Assembly: GCF_003086295.3 (NCBI RefSeq)
Contig: NC_092050.1
Coordinates: forward strand, 155,998,699 to 156,062,698
From: Arachis hypogaea
Taxonomy: Eukaryota > Streptophyta > Magnoliopsida > Fabales > Fabaceae
Direction: 5' to 3'
DNA: 64,000 nucleotides
A program made the translations under genes and the position numbers. A model generated the notes under the pieces. The model made no database searches, was not told the origin of the DNA, and was given only the letters and a program-made list of their open reading frames with translations. This document shows, piece by piece, positions 32,754 to 44,606 of this stretch. Position 1 is the stretch's first letter. The number at the start of each line of letters is the position of its first letter.

Positions 32754-33185
32754 TTATTAAAATAAAAAATCCTGCAACACTTTATTTTCATTATAATAAC
32801 TACGTCAAGTTTGTATCTTTTCCTTCAATTTCCATTCCCATATCAGAATTAATCCCACCCCAAATGCCTCCTTCCATTTCATTTCATCATCAAGTTAAGG
32901 AACACTTCAACGGTCAAACAATGAATAAAGAATGATGAATCAAACAATCCAGAAGGAACAACAAAAAAGAGAGAAAATGCAGCTTTTAATTTTAGCATCC
33001 GATTCTTCAGAACAAATGTAAAATAAAGATTCCAATTTTAACTTCATCTGGGTCGTTCTCAATTTCCTCATCTGGGGTTCGTCTTCCTTTTCACCTCATT
33101 CCTCTCATTGTCTCGTATTCCATTTTTTTTTTAATTGTCCTTATAGTTTTTCCATCAATTGGGGTGTTGAAAGAAGGAAAAGAAA
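32754..33185. other. Upstream region of the TEX2-like pseudogene
   Basis: No ORF recognised. Becomes C/T-rich from 32810 onward, as expected for a plant 5' leader. Confidence 0.4.
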
Positions 33186-36100
33186 ATGTTTTTGGTTTTT
33201 ATCTTCATTCTCTTCCTCGGTTTTTTTTGTTGGGGTGGTGACGGTTGTGGTTGCCGAAGCTTTGGGAATCTTGTGGATCATTGAACGGCTGCAACGCAAG
33301 ATCATGAAGGACAAAGACAAAATCTCAGCACCCATCTCATTGGACACTAGTTCGCAAAATGATCCTATCAATCACCTGACTCTACCTTCGAAAAAGAGGT
33401 AAGCTTCATGCTTCCACAATTCCTCTTTTTATTGTTATTGTTATTATTTTTTTATTCTGTTGTTATTTACATTGTGTTTCTTGTAGTAGCTAGCTTGTGT
33501 TCTCTCATTTATTGGCGCACCACTTGCTGCTATAGAATTCTTTCTAAAGGAATACTTGAAATTTAATCATAAAAAAGGTACAGAGTTGCATGTTAAAACG
33601 AATTGTGTACCTATGTAGCTTTTAAGTAACTTTAGTATTTTAGCATTGCTTGGAGTAATCACTCAATTTAAGGTAGTTACCATTTCCGGTATGAACATTA
33701 TTTAGACCTCAAGTTGGTTCTTAAAATGACAAGGGTGATTTTGGTTATCATGATGATAGGTATTTGATACCCTTCAAAGACTAAATTAATGTGAAAAATA
33801 TCAAATTCGATATCCGATGCACATTTGGAGCACCAATTACTTCTATTATTTCGATTCATTGGCATTTTCTTTCTTTAGGGTGTGATTTGGGTTCTAGAAC
33901 AATACAAGGTATCAAAGTTCTGGCTGGAAAAGTCAGCTAAAGATCATAAAAGGAAAGGGAGGTACTGGAGGTTAGCCCTGTTAAGAAGCATGGGAAGATC
34001 AAGGGTGAGTCACTTATTCTCACAGAGCATGATGGTTCGGAGACAACCATTTGGCTGAAGGGATGTGTTGTTGAGGCTGTTTCATCATCCAGCCTTCCTT
34101 CTAAAAAATGGTAATGTGATGCAGGAAGTCACTTTCGTGATTGCGTGGGGTATAGTTTCCATTCCTATATCCAAACAACATTGTGATGAGATCATTATTT
34201 CAATATCATTTTCTTTTGCTTGTGGATATGTTACAATGTGAGAGCTTAGTGAGCTAGCTTGATATAGAGTATTAGGCCAATGATTTATATTACAACATTC
34301 ATTAGAATCTGATTTAGTGAGCTGTATTCCTCTGCAGAAAACCAGCATACATTCTCTTATTCCTTTTAAATCAGTGCATGTGAAAATGCATATCATTTTG
34401 ATTGAACATATAATTCACATTGAAAGAAAAACAAAGTTGAAAATGGGTTTATTATGAGTTTTCCTGACTTTGAATTCAAAAAGGGATATCTCACTTCCTT
34501 TACATCTCACATACATCTTAATGAGAAAAACAAGAAAAAGTTGTTGCTGCTTGGAACATGGGTATCATACTTCATCTGATGTGGAAAGAAACACTTTGTT
34601 ATGTACTCTTGCTTATTTACTTAGAAAATACGGCGCTTCAAGGTCATTTTTTTTATGTTGGGTTTTGCAGGGCAAAAAGATACCCGATAAAAGTTGAAAA
34701 CAACAAATCTGTGGTGTACCATGGAAGCAAATTGCTTTACATATATCTTGAGACGTCATGTGAAAAAGAAGCATGGTGTAAGGCCCTCCGTATGGCTTCA
34801 CGCGATCAGAGTGAAAAACTTAAGTGGTCTAGTCAGTTGTACGAAGAGTGTCATCGATATCTAGCATCACTAAATATTGAATATCATCCTTTTATCATGA
34901 GACCATCAGCAGGATCAAGTTTTGATGGCTTAGAAAAGTCCAGTAAGCCTGATGGATCTTCCTCCAGAATTCCTCAATTTTTGAGTAGAATTACTAAAAA
35001 ACCGACTTCATTCCTTTGCGCGGTTGTCATGAGATAAACATTGGTGTTTTATTTTATTTTTAAAGAGAAATCCTCACTGATACCTTCACTTGATTGTGGT
35101 TTCTATAAGATAAATGTTGGCCCTTCCTATAAGATAAACCTTATTTCTGGAGGTGCAGTAGTAGAGATTGAAACAAGGCTTGAAGTTGGTGAACCACCGA
35201 ACGATAATGGGACGGAATGCTCAAGCAATGCTGGGGGTGCCCCGTCAGATCTTCTTGAAGATCTTAGCAATGGAGACGGAGTGAATGATTCACAAGAGCC
35301 AAAAGTAGATGTCAATGGGAACACTGGTAAGCACAAAAATACCGTTAATCAAATACTTAGTTTGCATTTTCTTCATGTAGTGATTTGTCACGTTTTTACT
35401 GAATTATGCCCCCCCCCCCCCCCCCTCCCCCCCAACAAAATCAAAGTGTTGTGGAAAGCATTAAAGTTAAAGATGTCAATTTGTCCTATGCAGACGTGTC
35501 TAAAGTTTCTAGGAGTACATCTTCCTCATTTTATGGATCAAAATGGAAATCTATGTTAAATTCTCTTGCCAAGCATGTTTCACAGGTAGTATCTATTATT
35601 CCGTACTTTTTTTTCCCCACAATTCTGTTTATTCAACCTGAAAAAAAATGGGAGAATACATAGGTACATGAGGGCAAGAGATCTTTATAAGAACAAATAA
35701 ACAACAGAGAAAAACAACTAGTATGACTGATTGTGTAAATTATCTTTAATTCTATTATATTCTAACATGTCCGTATGTCGGTTACCTCTATGTGGATTTT
35801 TTTTTTTACATATAATAAGACACTTAAACTCTTAAAAGTTATGTCACTACAAATTTTGCCTTTGAGCATTTTCATGTTGATAGATACACGTTTACACATC
35901 GAATCATTATCATAGTTATAAACAGCTATAGCTTTGTTATGGTCGAAGTAACGGGTTATTTCTTTCTAAAGGTTCCTCTCACTTTGGCAATAAGGATAGT
36001 ATCCCTCAAAGGGACAATGCGTTTACAACTAAAGCCCCCTCCTTCTGATAATTTGTGGTATGGTTTCACATTAATGCCTGATATAGACTTCAACCTGGAA

Positions 36101-37002
36101 TCATGTGTTAGAGATCACAAAATAACTAATGCACGCATCGCCCTGTTCCTGCTCAATCGACTTAAGGTATGATAGCCCCATTTCCATTTGGTTAAGTTAT
36201 GAATGAATTTTGGTTAAAGATCAATGTTTAACCTGCTGCTGTTTTTAGAATTTACATGCTTTAGATATATCTATGTTTCTTTCTCTTTTAAAGTTTGCTT
36301 AGAGGGTGCATGTTCCTTGTTCTCTATGTTGTAACTTGTATAGTCCGACAAGCCTTCAACTTTGCATGTCTTTCTGAAAAGATTATAGTATCTCTACAGG
36401 AAGCAAACTGAGAAGCTTTAGTGCTCCCGAACTCTGAGTGCATAAGCATTTCATGGATGCTGGCTGAAAAGGAGAATTGGATTCCTCGGACTGTTGCTCC
36501 ATACATGTGGGTTAAACAAGAATGTGGACACGATACCTCTGCTTCAAATGATAGCGCAAGGATATCAGTTGGTTCGGGGCTAACACCCCAAAACCAACAT
36601 GGGGCCAAGTCTATAGTAGAACCAGTTAGGAAATCGTTTTCTTTCGGATGAGCATCATCTTCCTCTTGTCCAATAGTATTAAAGAGCAGCAGCCAAAGTT
36701 TTGACCAACTGTCAACACCTTTTCTAGAGGCTTACATAATGCAAGAAACTGAGGATTTGAAAGAACTTCCAGCATCTTCCATAGAGAATGAGAATAGAGA
36801 TGAAACACGGGAAGAGAAGACGGAGGATATTACTGTCTATCAACCACAAACACTCTATTCTCTGCTTATGGATAAACAAGTTAGTCCATCTGAACAGAAA
36901 AAAATCGGGAAGAGGGAAAAGATGTTTGATTTGCGAAAGAGGATGAGCGAGAAGTTGGAAGAAAAGAGGCGTCACTTTGTTGAAAAGATGAGAGGACCAT
37001 GA
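33186..37002 (+). pseudogene. PH/SMP-domain (TEX2-like, DUF2404) lipid-transfer protein pseudogene
   Basis: Recognisable exons: 33186-33398 (membrane anchor, then AEALGILWIIERLQRK), 33879-34110, 34671-~35035 (PH-like, VYHGSKLLYIYLETSCEKE), ~35140-35326 (GGAVVEIETRLEVGE), ~35434-35585 (SKWKSMLNSLAKHVSQ), 35972-36167 (LKPPPSDNLWYGFTLMPDID) and 36400-37002 (SISWMLAEKENWIPRTVAPY, ending in a charged coiled coil). Family members are ER-anchored with PH and SMP domains and are thought to move lipids at contact sites. Lesions: one extra T in a T-run at 33221-33228; one base missing near 33954; a stop after VVMR at 35035; loss of the first half of the SMP domain between 35035 and 35140; in-frame TGAs at 36409-36411 and 36649-36651. 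Several splice sites remain good, so decay is fairly recent. Confidence 0.85.
35409..35433 (+). repeat. Poly-C tract (C17-T-C7) at a splice-acceptor position
   Basis: 17 C, one T, 7 C, just before the AACAAAATCAAAG that leads into the next TEX2-like exon. A G/C homopolymer this long is rare in plant DNA. Confidence 0.95.
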
Positions 37003-37530
37003 GAAAATGAGAACAAAAGTAGAGATCAGAACTCTGATTTCTGTTACTGATTTGTTGATCATGTCAGATATTAGCAACCATTCTTAAAAGAATCTTTTGA
37101 TTGATGAATTGTACATCTTATAGGTTCTTAGAGGATCTAATTTAACTAGATGTATACTTTACTAAGTGACAGAAATTACTGTTAATGCATTCCATGGAGT
37201 TACAAATCCACAGGGTAACATAGAAGATTCATTTAATTGTTGATTAACAACTTATATGACACAGACATGCCATAGAGATTACAGAGAAATGATATACAGA
37301 TTCATATACCCTCTCATTTGAAGGGTGAGTTTCTATTCAGTTTTGTTTTGTTTGCTTACATTTTCTCTTTGCTCCTATCCGTGCTTATCACATATAGGGT
37401 TTGTCACACAAATAAAAACTTCCATCTTGCTAAGCTTAATAAACAAGTTATTGCCCTACAGACAATACTAAGATTTTGCACTAAAATATGCCTTTGGTAA
37501 CATTATAATTAGTTTCCATAATCACCCTAG
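37003..37530. other. Intergenic DNA
   Basis: 3' flank of the TEX2-like pseudogene. Nothing coding recognised. Confidence 0.5.
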
Positions 37531-37534
37531 CTGG

Positions 37535-37640
37535 AAGGGAAGCCTTGAAGCAACAGTTGAGCTTCAATGTCGTGAGTTCAAGCCGTGAAGTCAGCCATTG
37601 ACGCAATTGTTAGGTTAGGCCGCCTACATTATCGGATAGA
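37535..37640 (+). mobile_element. Degenerate tRNA-related SINE (Au-SINE-like)
   Basis: GGAAGCCTTGAAGCAACAGT, then GTGAGTTCAAGCCGTGAAGT (box-B-like GTTCAAGCC), then CACTGATGC-like CATTGACGCAA, TTAGGTTAGGC and GCCTACATTA follow the order of the widespread Au SINE. The ends are eroded and no target duplication is visible. Confidence 0.55.
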
Positions 37641-37770
37641 AATGGCAGAAAATGGCAGTTTCTGCTGTTGACAAGTTGGTTAAAAAAGGCGTTAAGTTAG
37701 TTGACAACTGTAAGTCAATGCAGCAGATGTCAGTGCAGTTAGTGTAGCTGTTTTATAAGATTTTACAATG

Positions 37771-37945
37771 AGTAAATGCCCAAAATGGTCCCTGAATATC
37801 AAATTGGTATTCAATTTAGTCCTTGATTTTTGTAAATGACCAACTAAATCCCTTAAATTCAGAAACGTGCGTCTCCGTTAGTCCCTCGCAGAAGTGCCGT
37901 CTAAACGTTGCTGATGTGGAACGTTAACTGCCATGTGGGCATTCC
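37771..37945 (+). repeat. Left terminal inverted repeat of the MULE
   Basis: Ends internally at GTGGGCATTCC. The reverse complement of 44046-44220 matches along the whole length, with substitutions such as TGAATATC versus TGAATTTC. Confidence 0.9.
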
Positions 37946-38033
37946 AGCTGTATGCTGATGTGTGCCAAGGTTGAATTTGATTCAAATTGGTATCTGGAAT
38001 TTCCTAATATTACCCAAATTAGTCCATTTCAAT

Positions 38034-38040
38034 TATAAAA
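38034..38040 (+). promoter_or_regulatory. Candidate TATA box of the GRF gene
   Basis: TATAAAA about 145 bp upstream of the ATG, followed by a CTTCTTCGA-rich leader. Confidence 0.55.
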
Positions 38041-38181
38041 CCCTAATTGTCTTCCCTTCTTCAAACTGTATGCTATGTTCTTCTGTTCTTCGACTCTCCT
38101 TCTCTTCTTCGAGTCTCCTTCTCTTCTTCGACCTCTCTTCTTCGCCCTAAAACCCAAATTGATTTCTTGTCTGTGTGAGTG

Positions 38182-38680
38182 ATGATGGCTGGTGGCGAGA
38201 AAAGCCAAAGTAGCTCAAGTAGGAACAACTCTGCAGGCAGACCTTATGGCAACAAAGGAATGTGCAATAGGGGAGGTAAGAACGCTGTTTTCTGTAATTG
38301 CAGGCTTCGAACGGTGATGAAGTACTCAACAATGGCAAAAAATCCTGGTAGACCATTTTATGGTTGTCCCAACTATGAGGTAAGGTTATGGCTGTGAAGA
38401 AAATGTTAAGATGGTTTGAGTTTGAGTTTGGATTCACCTGCATTTTTTACTTTGCAGTATGGAATTCATTGTAATTTTTTTTGCTAGGCTGATGGATGTG
38501 AAGAATAAGTTTGTGCAACACCCATTCCACTAGAAGTTTTGCATGAGTTAAGTTGGAGGATGACAAGCTTGGAGAGTGATGTTAAGACCGTGAAGATGAT
38601 GACAATGGTGCTGCTGGCTTTTGTAGTTACTTTTGGTGTGTGTTTAGGTTTTAGTTTGTTGGGGTTTATATTCAACAAAT
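38182..38680 (+). pseudogene. MULE-borne GRF-type zinc-finger / membrane-tail protein
   Basis: Exon 1 is 38182-38379 (66 codons; Ser-rich start MMAGGEKSQSSSS). It encodes CNCRLRTVMKYSTMAKNPGR followed by PFYGCPNYE, the GRF zinc finger of At4g04775-like plant proteins. Exon 2 starts at 38488 (acceptor TTTGCTAG) with ADGCEE, which supplies the last zinc Cys. It then meets an in-frame TAA (38506-38508). The frame stays open after it with VCATPIPLEVLHELSWRMTS, a short heptad region and a hydrophobic tail (VLLAFVVTFGVCLGFSLLGF) to TGA at 38680. So one stop separates the finger from a tail-anchor-like segment. The finger alone could still be translated. GRF fingers bind single-stranded nucleic acid in other proteins; the role here is unknown. 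Confidence 0.78.
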
Positions 38681-39082
38681 GATGATTATGTTATGAAATT
38701 TTAAGTGGTATGTAATGTCTTGATGAAGATGGAATGAAATGAAATGAAACACTAATTTGACATGAGTTCAACTCTTGATGCTGTACTTATTCTGCTAAAA
38801 TTGTGTTCAACTAAACCAGAAAGAGATAAATCATAACATGAACTAAACCAAAAACTTCATTAATTTAACATAACTAATTCTGGAATATGGAACAAGTGTT
38901 GTTTGTGCTAAAGCACATTGTGCATAACATACTATCACAACCCAAAACATCATAGGCCATAACAACATTCAAAGGCCATGCATACAGGTTTCAAAGGTTA
39001 CATTACAAAAAGACAGGATTGTTTAACCATAGCATTACCCTACAACAACATAAACTCAAAAAGCCACTATACTTTGTGCTAG

Positions 39083-42000
39083 TTAGACATTTTTTCTTGG
39101 TGGGTTGAATCCTGGAGTTGGAACAAATTTCAAGAAAGAGGCCAGTTTTTCAGAGGTTGCTGCATTAGCTCCTTAAATAGTCTCTCTTGAAATCTCAATT
39201 GGATGTGGAGCAGCCGCAGTAGTAGCAGCAGCGGATGAAATTGTCCTCTTGACAGGGAGTTTGTCTATGCATCTCTCACTTTTAGTTCTCAGATGTCCTT
39301 TCTTGGCATTCTTTATAGTCTTTGCAGCCTATGATATCAATAACAACAATAATCATATTAGCTGACCAAAAACATATCCTCTCAAGTTAACAAGAAAATG
39401 GATTTGTTTGTTTCCTGATTTATTAACTCAAGCTCTAATTTTGATTAATATTTTTAATACTATTATTACTTGAGTTGCAGGTTCTTGTCCTCTTTCAGCA
39501 CCAACCTCACTTTCGTTACCTTTAGAACCAGTGTCACCCTTATTTGTAGCATCTTCAGCAGCCTTTGCAACAGCTGCTAGCTCATCAGCCTTTTGTTTCT
39601 TTGCTATTCTATAACTCCTTGTTGTGTGACCAACATCTCCACATGTCCCGCAGGTGAATTTGCCATATTTTTTCTTCAATTTTGTTGCAATGCGCTATTG
39701 CCTCCCCCGAAAAGGTGCCTCATGTGCATCTTTTTTCTTGCATAATGTGATGGCCTGCCACGAGGTTTGCTCCTTACAGGTGGTAAGCAATGGAGGTATT
39801 CTGATGTTTTCCACAACTGTTGGCCTCTTACCGGGTTGATATGGTATTCATAAGTCTTGTTGTATGAGCCCATTGTTAGCCATGCATGGACATAATTCTT
39901 GGGTCTACCATTCATGACTGAAATTGCAGCTATTGCATGACGACAAGGTAACCCTAGCACATAATAAATTTGAGTAACTAAGTGTGTTGATAGGTATACT
40001 ACCGTGCAATTACACAAAAAAATAAAAATAAAATAAAATATAACTTACCCGATAACTGCCAAGACCTGCAGCTACATGTTTGGTTTCCCAAATCAACCAC
40101 CACATTATGTGATTCACCATGCACTTCAAACATGACTTCAGCCGCATCTCTAGACCACATTGGTGTATGATACCTGCTGTAATGCCTTTCCTTTGCAAGT
40201 CTACTTTGTTGAATCGGAGGTAAGTGTCCCACATGGCTAGAGAGTTTCAGTTTGTTCCTTGCCATGCTAGTCATGGCATACCTCCTAACCTCCTCCAGTA
40301 AAGTCAAGACGGGCTTGCATCTGTATGGTTTGGTGGCAGCGTTGAACACTTCACACATGTTGTTGCAGACATTGTCAACCTTTGGAAAGTCCTTGTAGTG
40401 AGCCCTGGTCCATGCCTGCCTAGGAAACTTGTCTAAATATGCCCACGCCTTCTCATTCACCCTCTTTATAGACTGCATATGTCCGTTGAATTCCTGGACA
40501 ATCATTGCTCTAATACACTTCCAAAGCAAACTCTTCAAGTGTGAGTCCTTCCATTGTTTCTGAAAGTTTTGCCAAAGATGCCACGCACAGAAGCGATGAT
40601 GCGCACCTGGCATAACCTCACGCAATGCTGGAATTAAACCCTACAAGATAACAAAATAATCACTTAAAAACATGAGCAAATAACAAATTCTTGATTTTTA
40701 CTAGTTATATAATAATAAATTGAAAAACAGGGTCTAATTTGAACTTATGCGCTTAAGGATTCTTAAATTCTGCAATTGGAATAACAATAGTAGACTAAAT
40801 GAAGTTGATTGCATAAAAAATTCAGCAAGGCTAATCAAGTTTTTAACCAAGTTTCTATACTATACAAATCCAGCAAGGCTAGTACAAATCCAGCAAGGCT
40901 AGTACAATGCTATTTGAAACAAATTGAAATTAAAATGAATTATTTTGTTCTGAATCAATTATTAATATACAAAATAGTCCTTCGAATTTCGTTCATTAAT
41001 TCAAAATGGTCCTTAAAATCATATAACGTGCCTCTAATTGAAGCATATAGGTTATCTTCTGCATGTCAGAGATGAAGCACCAACCATGCTCTGTCTGATC
41101 TCCAATGTCTTCATGCAAGAGCTCCAAGAACCACTTCCAGTTGTCTTTGTTCTCAACATGAACAATTTCCCATGCAATTGGGTACACATGATTATTCGTG
41201 TTCTGACCCATGGCACACAGCAGCCATCCTCCATAATAGATCTTCAAAAAAGCCCCATCAAGTCCTATCAAGGGTCTACAGCCACCCACAAAACCTTTCT
41301 TGCATCCATGCAAACAGACATAAAACCTTTCAAATACACCTTCTCCATTAGGCATTGGACTAACACCTAACTTGACAGTTGAACCCGGATTAGATCTCAA
41401 CAACTCCTCTGCATAATCTCTGAGTTTAGCATATTCTGCAGCTTCATCACCCCTCACTATTTTTCTTGCATCACCCAAAGCTCTTGTAATTGTAGTCCTA
41501 GACAGTGGTATTCCAGTTTTTGCTTTAAAGTAATTAAAAACCTCACAGTGTCTAAATATTGGGAGCTTCCTAACCTTCTTAACAAGTACATCAGTTACCC
41601 AAGACCTAGTTGCACATCTATTCTTGAAAGTTCTCTCACATGTATGATCATCATTAAAGGTCTTAATCTGCCAACATCCATTCGGTTTGCTATAAGAACA
41701 AAACACCATCCAGGGACAATCTTCATTCTTGCATACCACCCTACATTTAGTAGTATCATTTTTCTTGTACCTTACACCCCTACCCTCTTGTAATGTATAA
41801 TTTCTAACCCCTTTCTTAAAAGCATCCCTAGTGGTAAACTCCATACCTAGCTCTAATCTCACATATAACTTGGCAGTATCATTGAAGATGGGATTCACAG
41901 CTGGGTCTACTTCATCTTCAAAGTCTGGTGGAGTCTTCAGTTCATCAGATTTCCAGCTATCATCAGAAAAAGACACTGCCATACAGATTCATGCATTACA

Positions 42001-43435
42001 TCACCAACAAAAAAAGAATAAAATCAATACATATGCACATTAATTGTAATATACGTTACATACATTGCAAGTTTTCTTCTTTCTCATCATCATCTACCTC
42101 CTTCTCATAATCAGATGCATCCATTGAAGGGGGACGAGAAGTATCTTCATCATTAATAACCTTTTTCTTGCCTTTGTCATTGTCACTGCCAGTCTTCCTT
42201 TTTCTCCTATCGCTGGTAGGACCAACATCATCATTGTTGTCACTGCTTGAGTCCACAGAGTCAAGTGGCATGTGTGGCTTGTATAAACTGTCCTCTGCAG
42301 ACTCATAAGAATCAGATGAGCTATCAACATTCAAGTGAATTGGCTCCTTGCTTGCTTGTTTCCTCCAGCCTTGTGATCTTGTGATATACCTTCTAGGAAT
42401 TTTTGTAGATGTGTTGAATTTAAAGTTAATAGGCTTGGATTGTTTCTTTGATGCGCTGTCTTTTTTGATTTGTGCATTGTTGGTTGAGGGAGTGGGTTGA
42501 GAGCAAACTTTCTGAGATATAAGTTTAGATGTAATGGGATTTGGTTGGGATAGAGATTTAGGGGACTTCGCCTGTGAACATGATTTGTGGACATTAAAAT
42601 TGAGGGCAGTTGATTTTTGTGGAATGGGATTGGAGGGAGTGGGCTGAGGGGCAGTGGGCTTGGGAACAATGGGCTTGGAGGCAGTGGGCTGGGGGGCAAT
42701 GGGCTTGGGAGCAATGGGCTGTGTCACAGTGGGCTGGGGGGCAGTGGGCTTGGGAACAATGGGCTTGGAGGCAGTGGGCTGGGTGGCAATGGGCTTGGGA
42801 GCAATGGGTTGTGTCACAGTGGGCTGGGGGGCAGTGGGCTTGGGAGTAATGGGCTTGGAAGCAGTAGGCTGGGGGGCAGTGGGTTGGAGGGTAGTGGAGA
42901 TGGGGTAGTGGGTAGGGGACAGTGGACTTGGTGCAGTGGATTTCAGTTCAACTGGGATAAAGGTAATTGGTTCTTCAAGTTGACTTAATATTGTGCTGGT
43001 TTTCTTCACAGATTCAACACCTTCTACTCTATCTTCTTCCATGCCTTCCATTCCGACCTTCTGGCCTTTAGCATGATCCTCGTCAGACAACTCCATTACA
43101 TCAATTATATCCAGAATCGAAGGTCCGTGCTCAAAATAGATGTGGATGACGTTGTTATTCTCATGGCAGTGCTTGATCATACTAACAAGGTCCTGGTCCA
43201 CTTGCAATCTCCTAAGACCAAACTCCAACCCATCTTCAGGGTCCAAAAACCAACATGCTTCAGCCTTAGCATACCCCAATTCTCTATAATAACCTGTTAC
43301 CGCAAACACGTCAAGATAGTCTTCATCGACTCCAACCCATTCATCATACAAGTCAGATGTGTAGATAAAATTTCCACCAGGATCTGTCTCAAACGTTCCA
43401 CCATGGTGGAAAACAAGTTTCAATCGATCAGGCAT
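39083..43435 (-). pseudogene. MuDR-type MULE transposase (mudrA-like), five exons, inactivated
   Basis: Exons on the minus strand: 43435-42064, 41975-41056, 40640-40049, 39953-39428 (two frames) and 39328-39083. The N-terminus (MPDRLKLVFHHGGTFE) is a PB1-like domain, followed by a Pro/Gln repeat linker. Exon 2 has the MuDR DNA-binding domain (ELGMEFTTRDAFKKGVRNYT, CKNEDCPW) and the MULE DDE core (LIGLDGAFLK, then FISDMQK). Exon 3 supplies CAWHLWQNF and NNMCEVFNA, the third catalytic acid. SWIM finger CSCRSWQLSG/LPCRHAIAAI spans exons 3-4. Lesions: intron-2 donor reads AAG|AT instead of AAG|GT (41055-41054); one base is missing in an A-run near 39680; the zinc knuckle CGTCGDVGHTTRSY lacks its last Cys; in-frame TAA at 39175-39173. 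A 5' UTR intron ending CTTCAG just before the ATG is likely. Confidence 0.88.
42610..42900 (-). repeat. 90-bp higher-order tandem repeat in the transposase linker
   Basis: 15-bp sub-units encoding five-residue steps such as APQPT/ATKPI are arranged in a 90-bp (30-residue) super-unit. The phrase TGGGAACAATGGGC recurs at 42661 and 42751. The frame is kept throughout. Confidence 0.85.
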
Positions 43436-44045
43436 CTGAAGTTTACAGCACAATGCACAAAACAGATAGGATTAATCATTTTGTCGCAAAACAACCATAT
43501 TGCAAAGAACTAGAAATCAACTATATTTGTAATAAGAATGCATATATTTACTTCCTGTTGACTATAACTTAAACCAGATTATGATTTATGTGGTTACAAA
43601 TTTCATATTAGAAACCTAAACCCTAACATTTGCGCCATAAACAACCACAACATTCTAAACCACTCCCTTACATATACAACAACGCATTCACACATAAGTA
43701 TTAAGAACCCTCAATGAAATACAAAAAATGGAAGAGAATGATCAACTTGAACTGTTACCTCTCACTGTCGGCAGTGTACGAAGGTGATGCTTCATCGATA
43801 ACTCCTTCACTGACCGGAGAGAACAGCTTCTAAGGATGATCCTCGGCGAGCAAACGTGAGTGGGAAGTATGGGAGAATGAACGGACAGAGAAGAAGAGAA
43901 AGCTTTTCTGAAGTTTTGGTGGGAAACGTTGAAGTGGAAGGGGGGACCAACAAGAATTGTTTATTCAAAGGGGGAGAAGATGTTATTTGAAACGACGTCA
44001 TTTTACACAGTTAGGGCATCCACTCCTTCAACGACGTCGTTTAAT

Positions 44046-44220
44046 GGAATGCCCACATGGCAATTAACGTTCCACATTAGCAACGTTTAGACGACACTTC
44101 TGCGAGGGACTAACAGAGACGCACGTTTCTGAATTTAAGGGATTTATTTGGTCATTTACAAAAATCAAGGACTAAATTGAATACCGATTTGAAATTCAGG
44201 GACCATTTTGGGCATTTACT
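44046..44220 (-). repeat. Right terminal inverted repeat of the MULE
   Basis: Inverted match to 37771-37945. Ends GGGCATTTACT at 44220. Confidence 0.9.
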
Positions 44221-44606
44221 AATTGATGAGAATGATGATTTCTTACTATTAACCCGACATTATTCTCCTACTATATATAACAATTAAATAATGATCGATT
44301 TCAATCAATAAAACAACAAAACTTGCATTATTTTATGTGAAGAGCAACCTCTATATGGTAATTACATTATTATCTATAGCAGAATGTCTTTAATTTCTAT
44401 GAGACTCAATGCACTGATTTAGATAGTCTCCAAAGAAGACAACAATTTGTGATCCATGGAGCAGTCAGCAAGGATTGTAAAATTATTATCCTACAGGCTT
44501 AACACTGTCCGAAAGGAAAACATGATTTAGTGAACTTAATATAGAAATTAAAAGTTATGTCATGTACTTATTGCTCTAAGACAAAACCAAACTTCCCTTG
44601 CTAATC
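44221..44606. other. AT-rich spacer, partly duplicated at 51.2 kb
   Basis: 44473-44600 (AAATTATTATCCTACAGGCT and following) matches 51229-51350. It is 3' flank of the coiled-coil fragments. No gene. Confidence 0.6.

Larger units (their letters stand above)
37771..44220. mobile_element. Mutator-like element (MULE), 6.45 kb, two genes
   Basis: Bounded by 175-bp terminal inverted repeats starting AGTAAATGCCCAAAATGGTC (37771-37945 and 44046-44220), well conserved with a few mismatches. Inside are a GRF zinc-finger gene on the plus strand near the left end and a MuDR-type transposase on the minus strand reading from the right end; they converge around 38.7-39.1 kb. A 9-bp target duplication was not found by eye. 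Both genes carry lesions, yet the TIRs are nearly intact, so the element could still be moved by another transposase. Confidence 0.9.

Noticed and set aside
33141..33371. Minus-strand ORF of 76 codons over TEX2-like exon 1
   Set aside because: Antisense to a recognisable exon, without its own homology.
34470..34697. Short plus-strand ORF before TEX2-like exon 3
   Set aside because: Ends inside the exon in a wrong frame; intronic sequence by splice-site analysis.
42610..42988. Gly/Trp-rich plus-strand ORFs
   Set aside because: Antisense shadows of the Pro/Gln repeat in the MULE transposase.
43807..44001. 64-codon minus-strand ORF upstream of the transposase
   Set aside because: Lies where the transposase 5' leader is expected; no domain and separated from the first coding exon by a likely leader intron.
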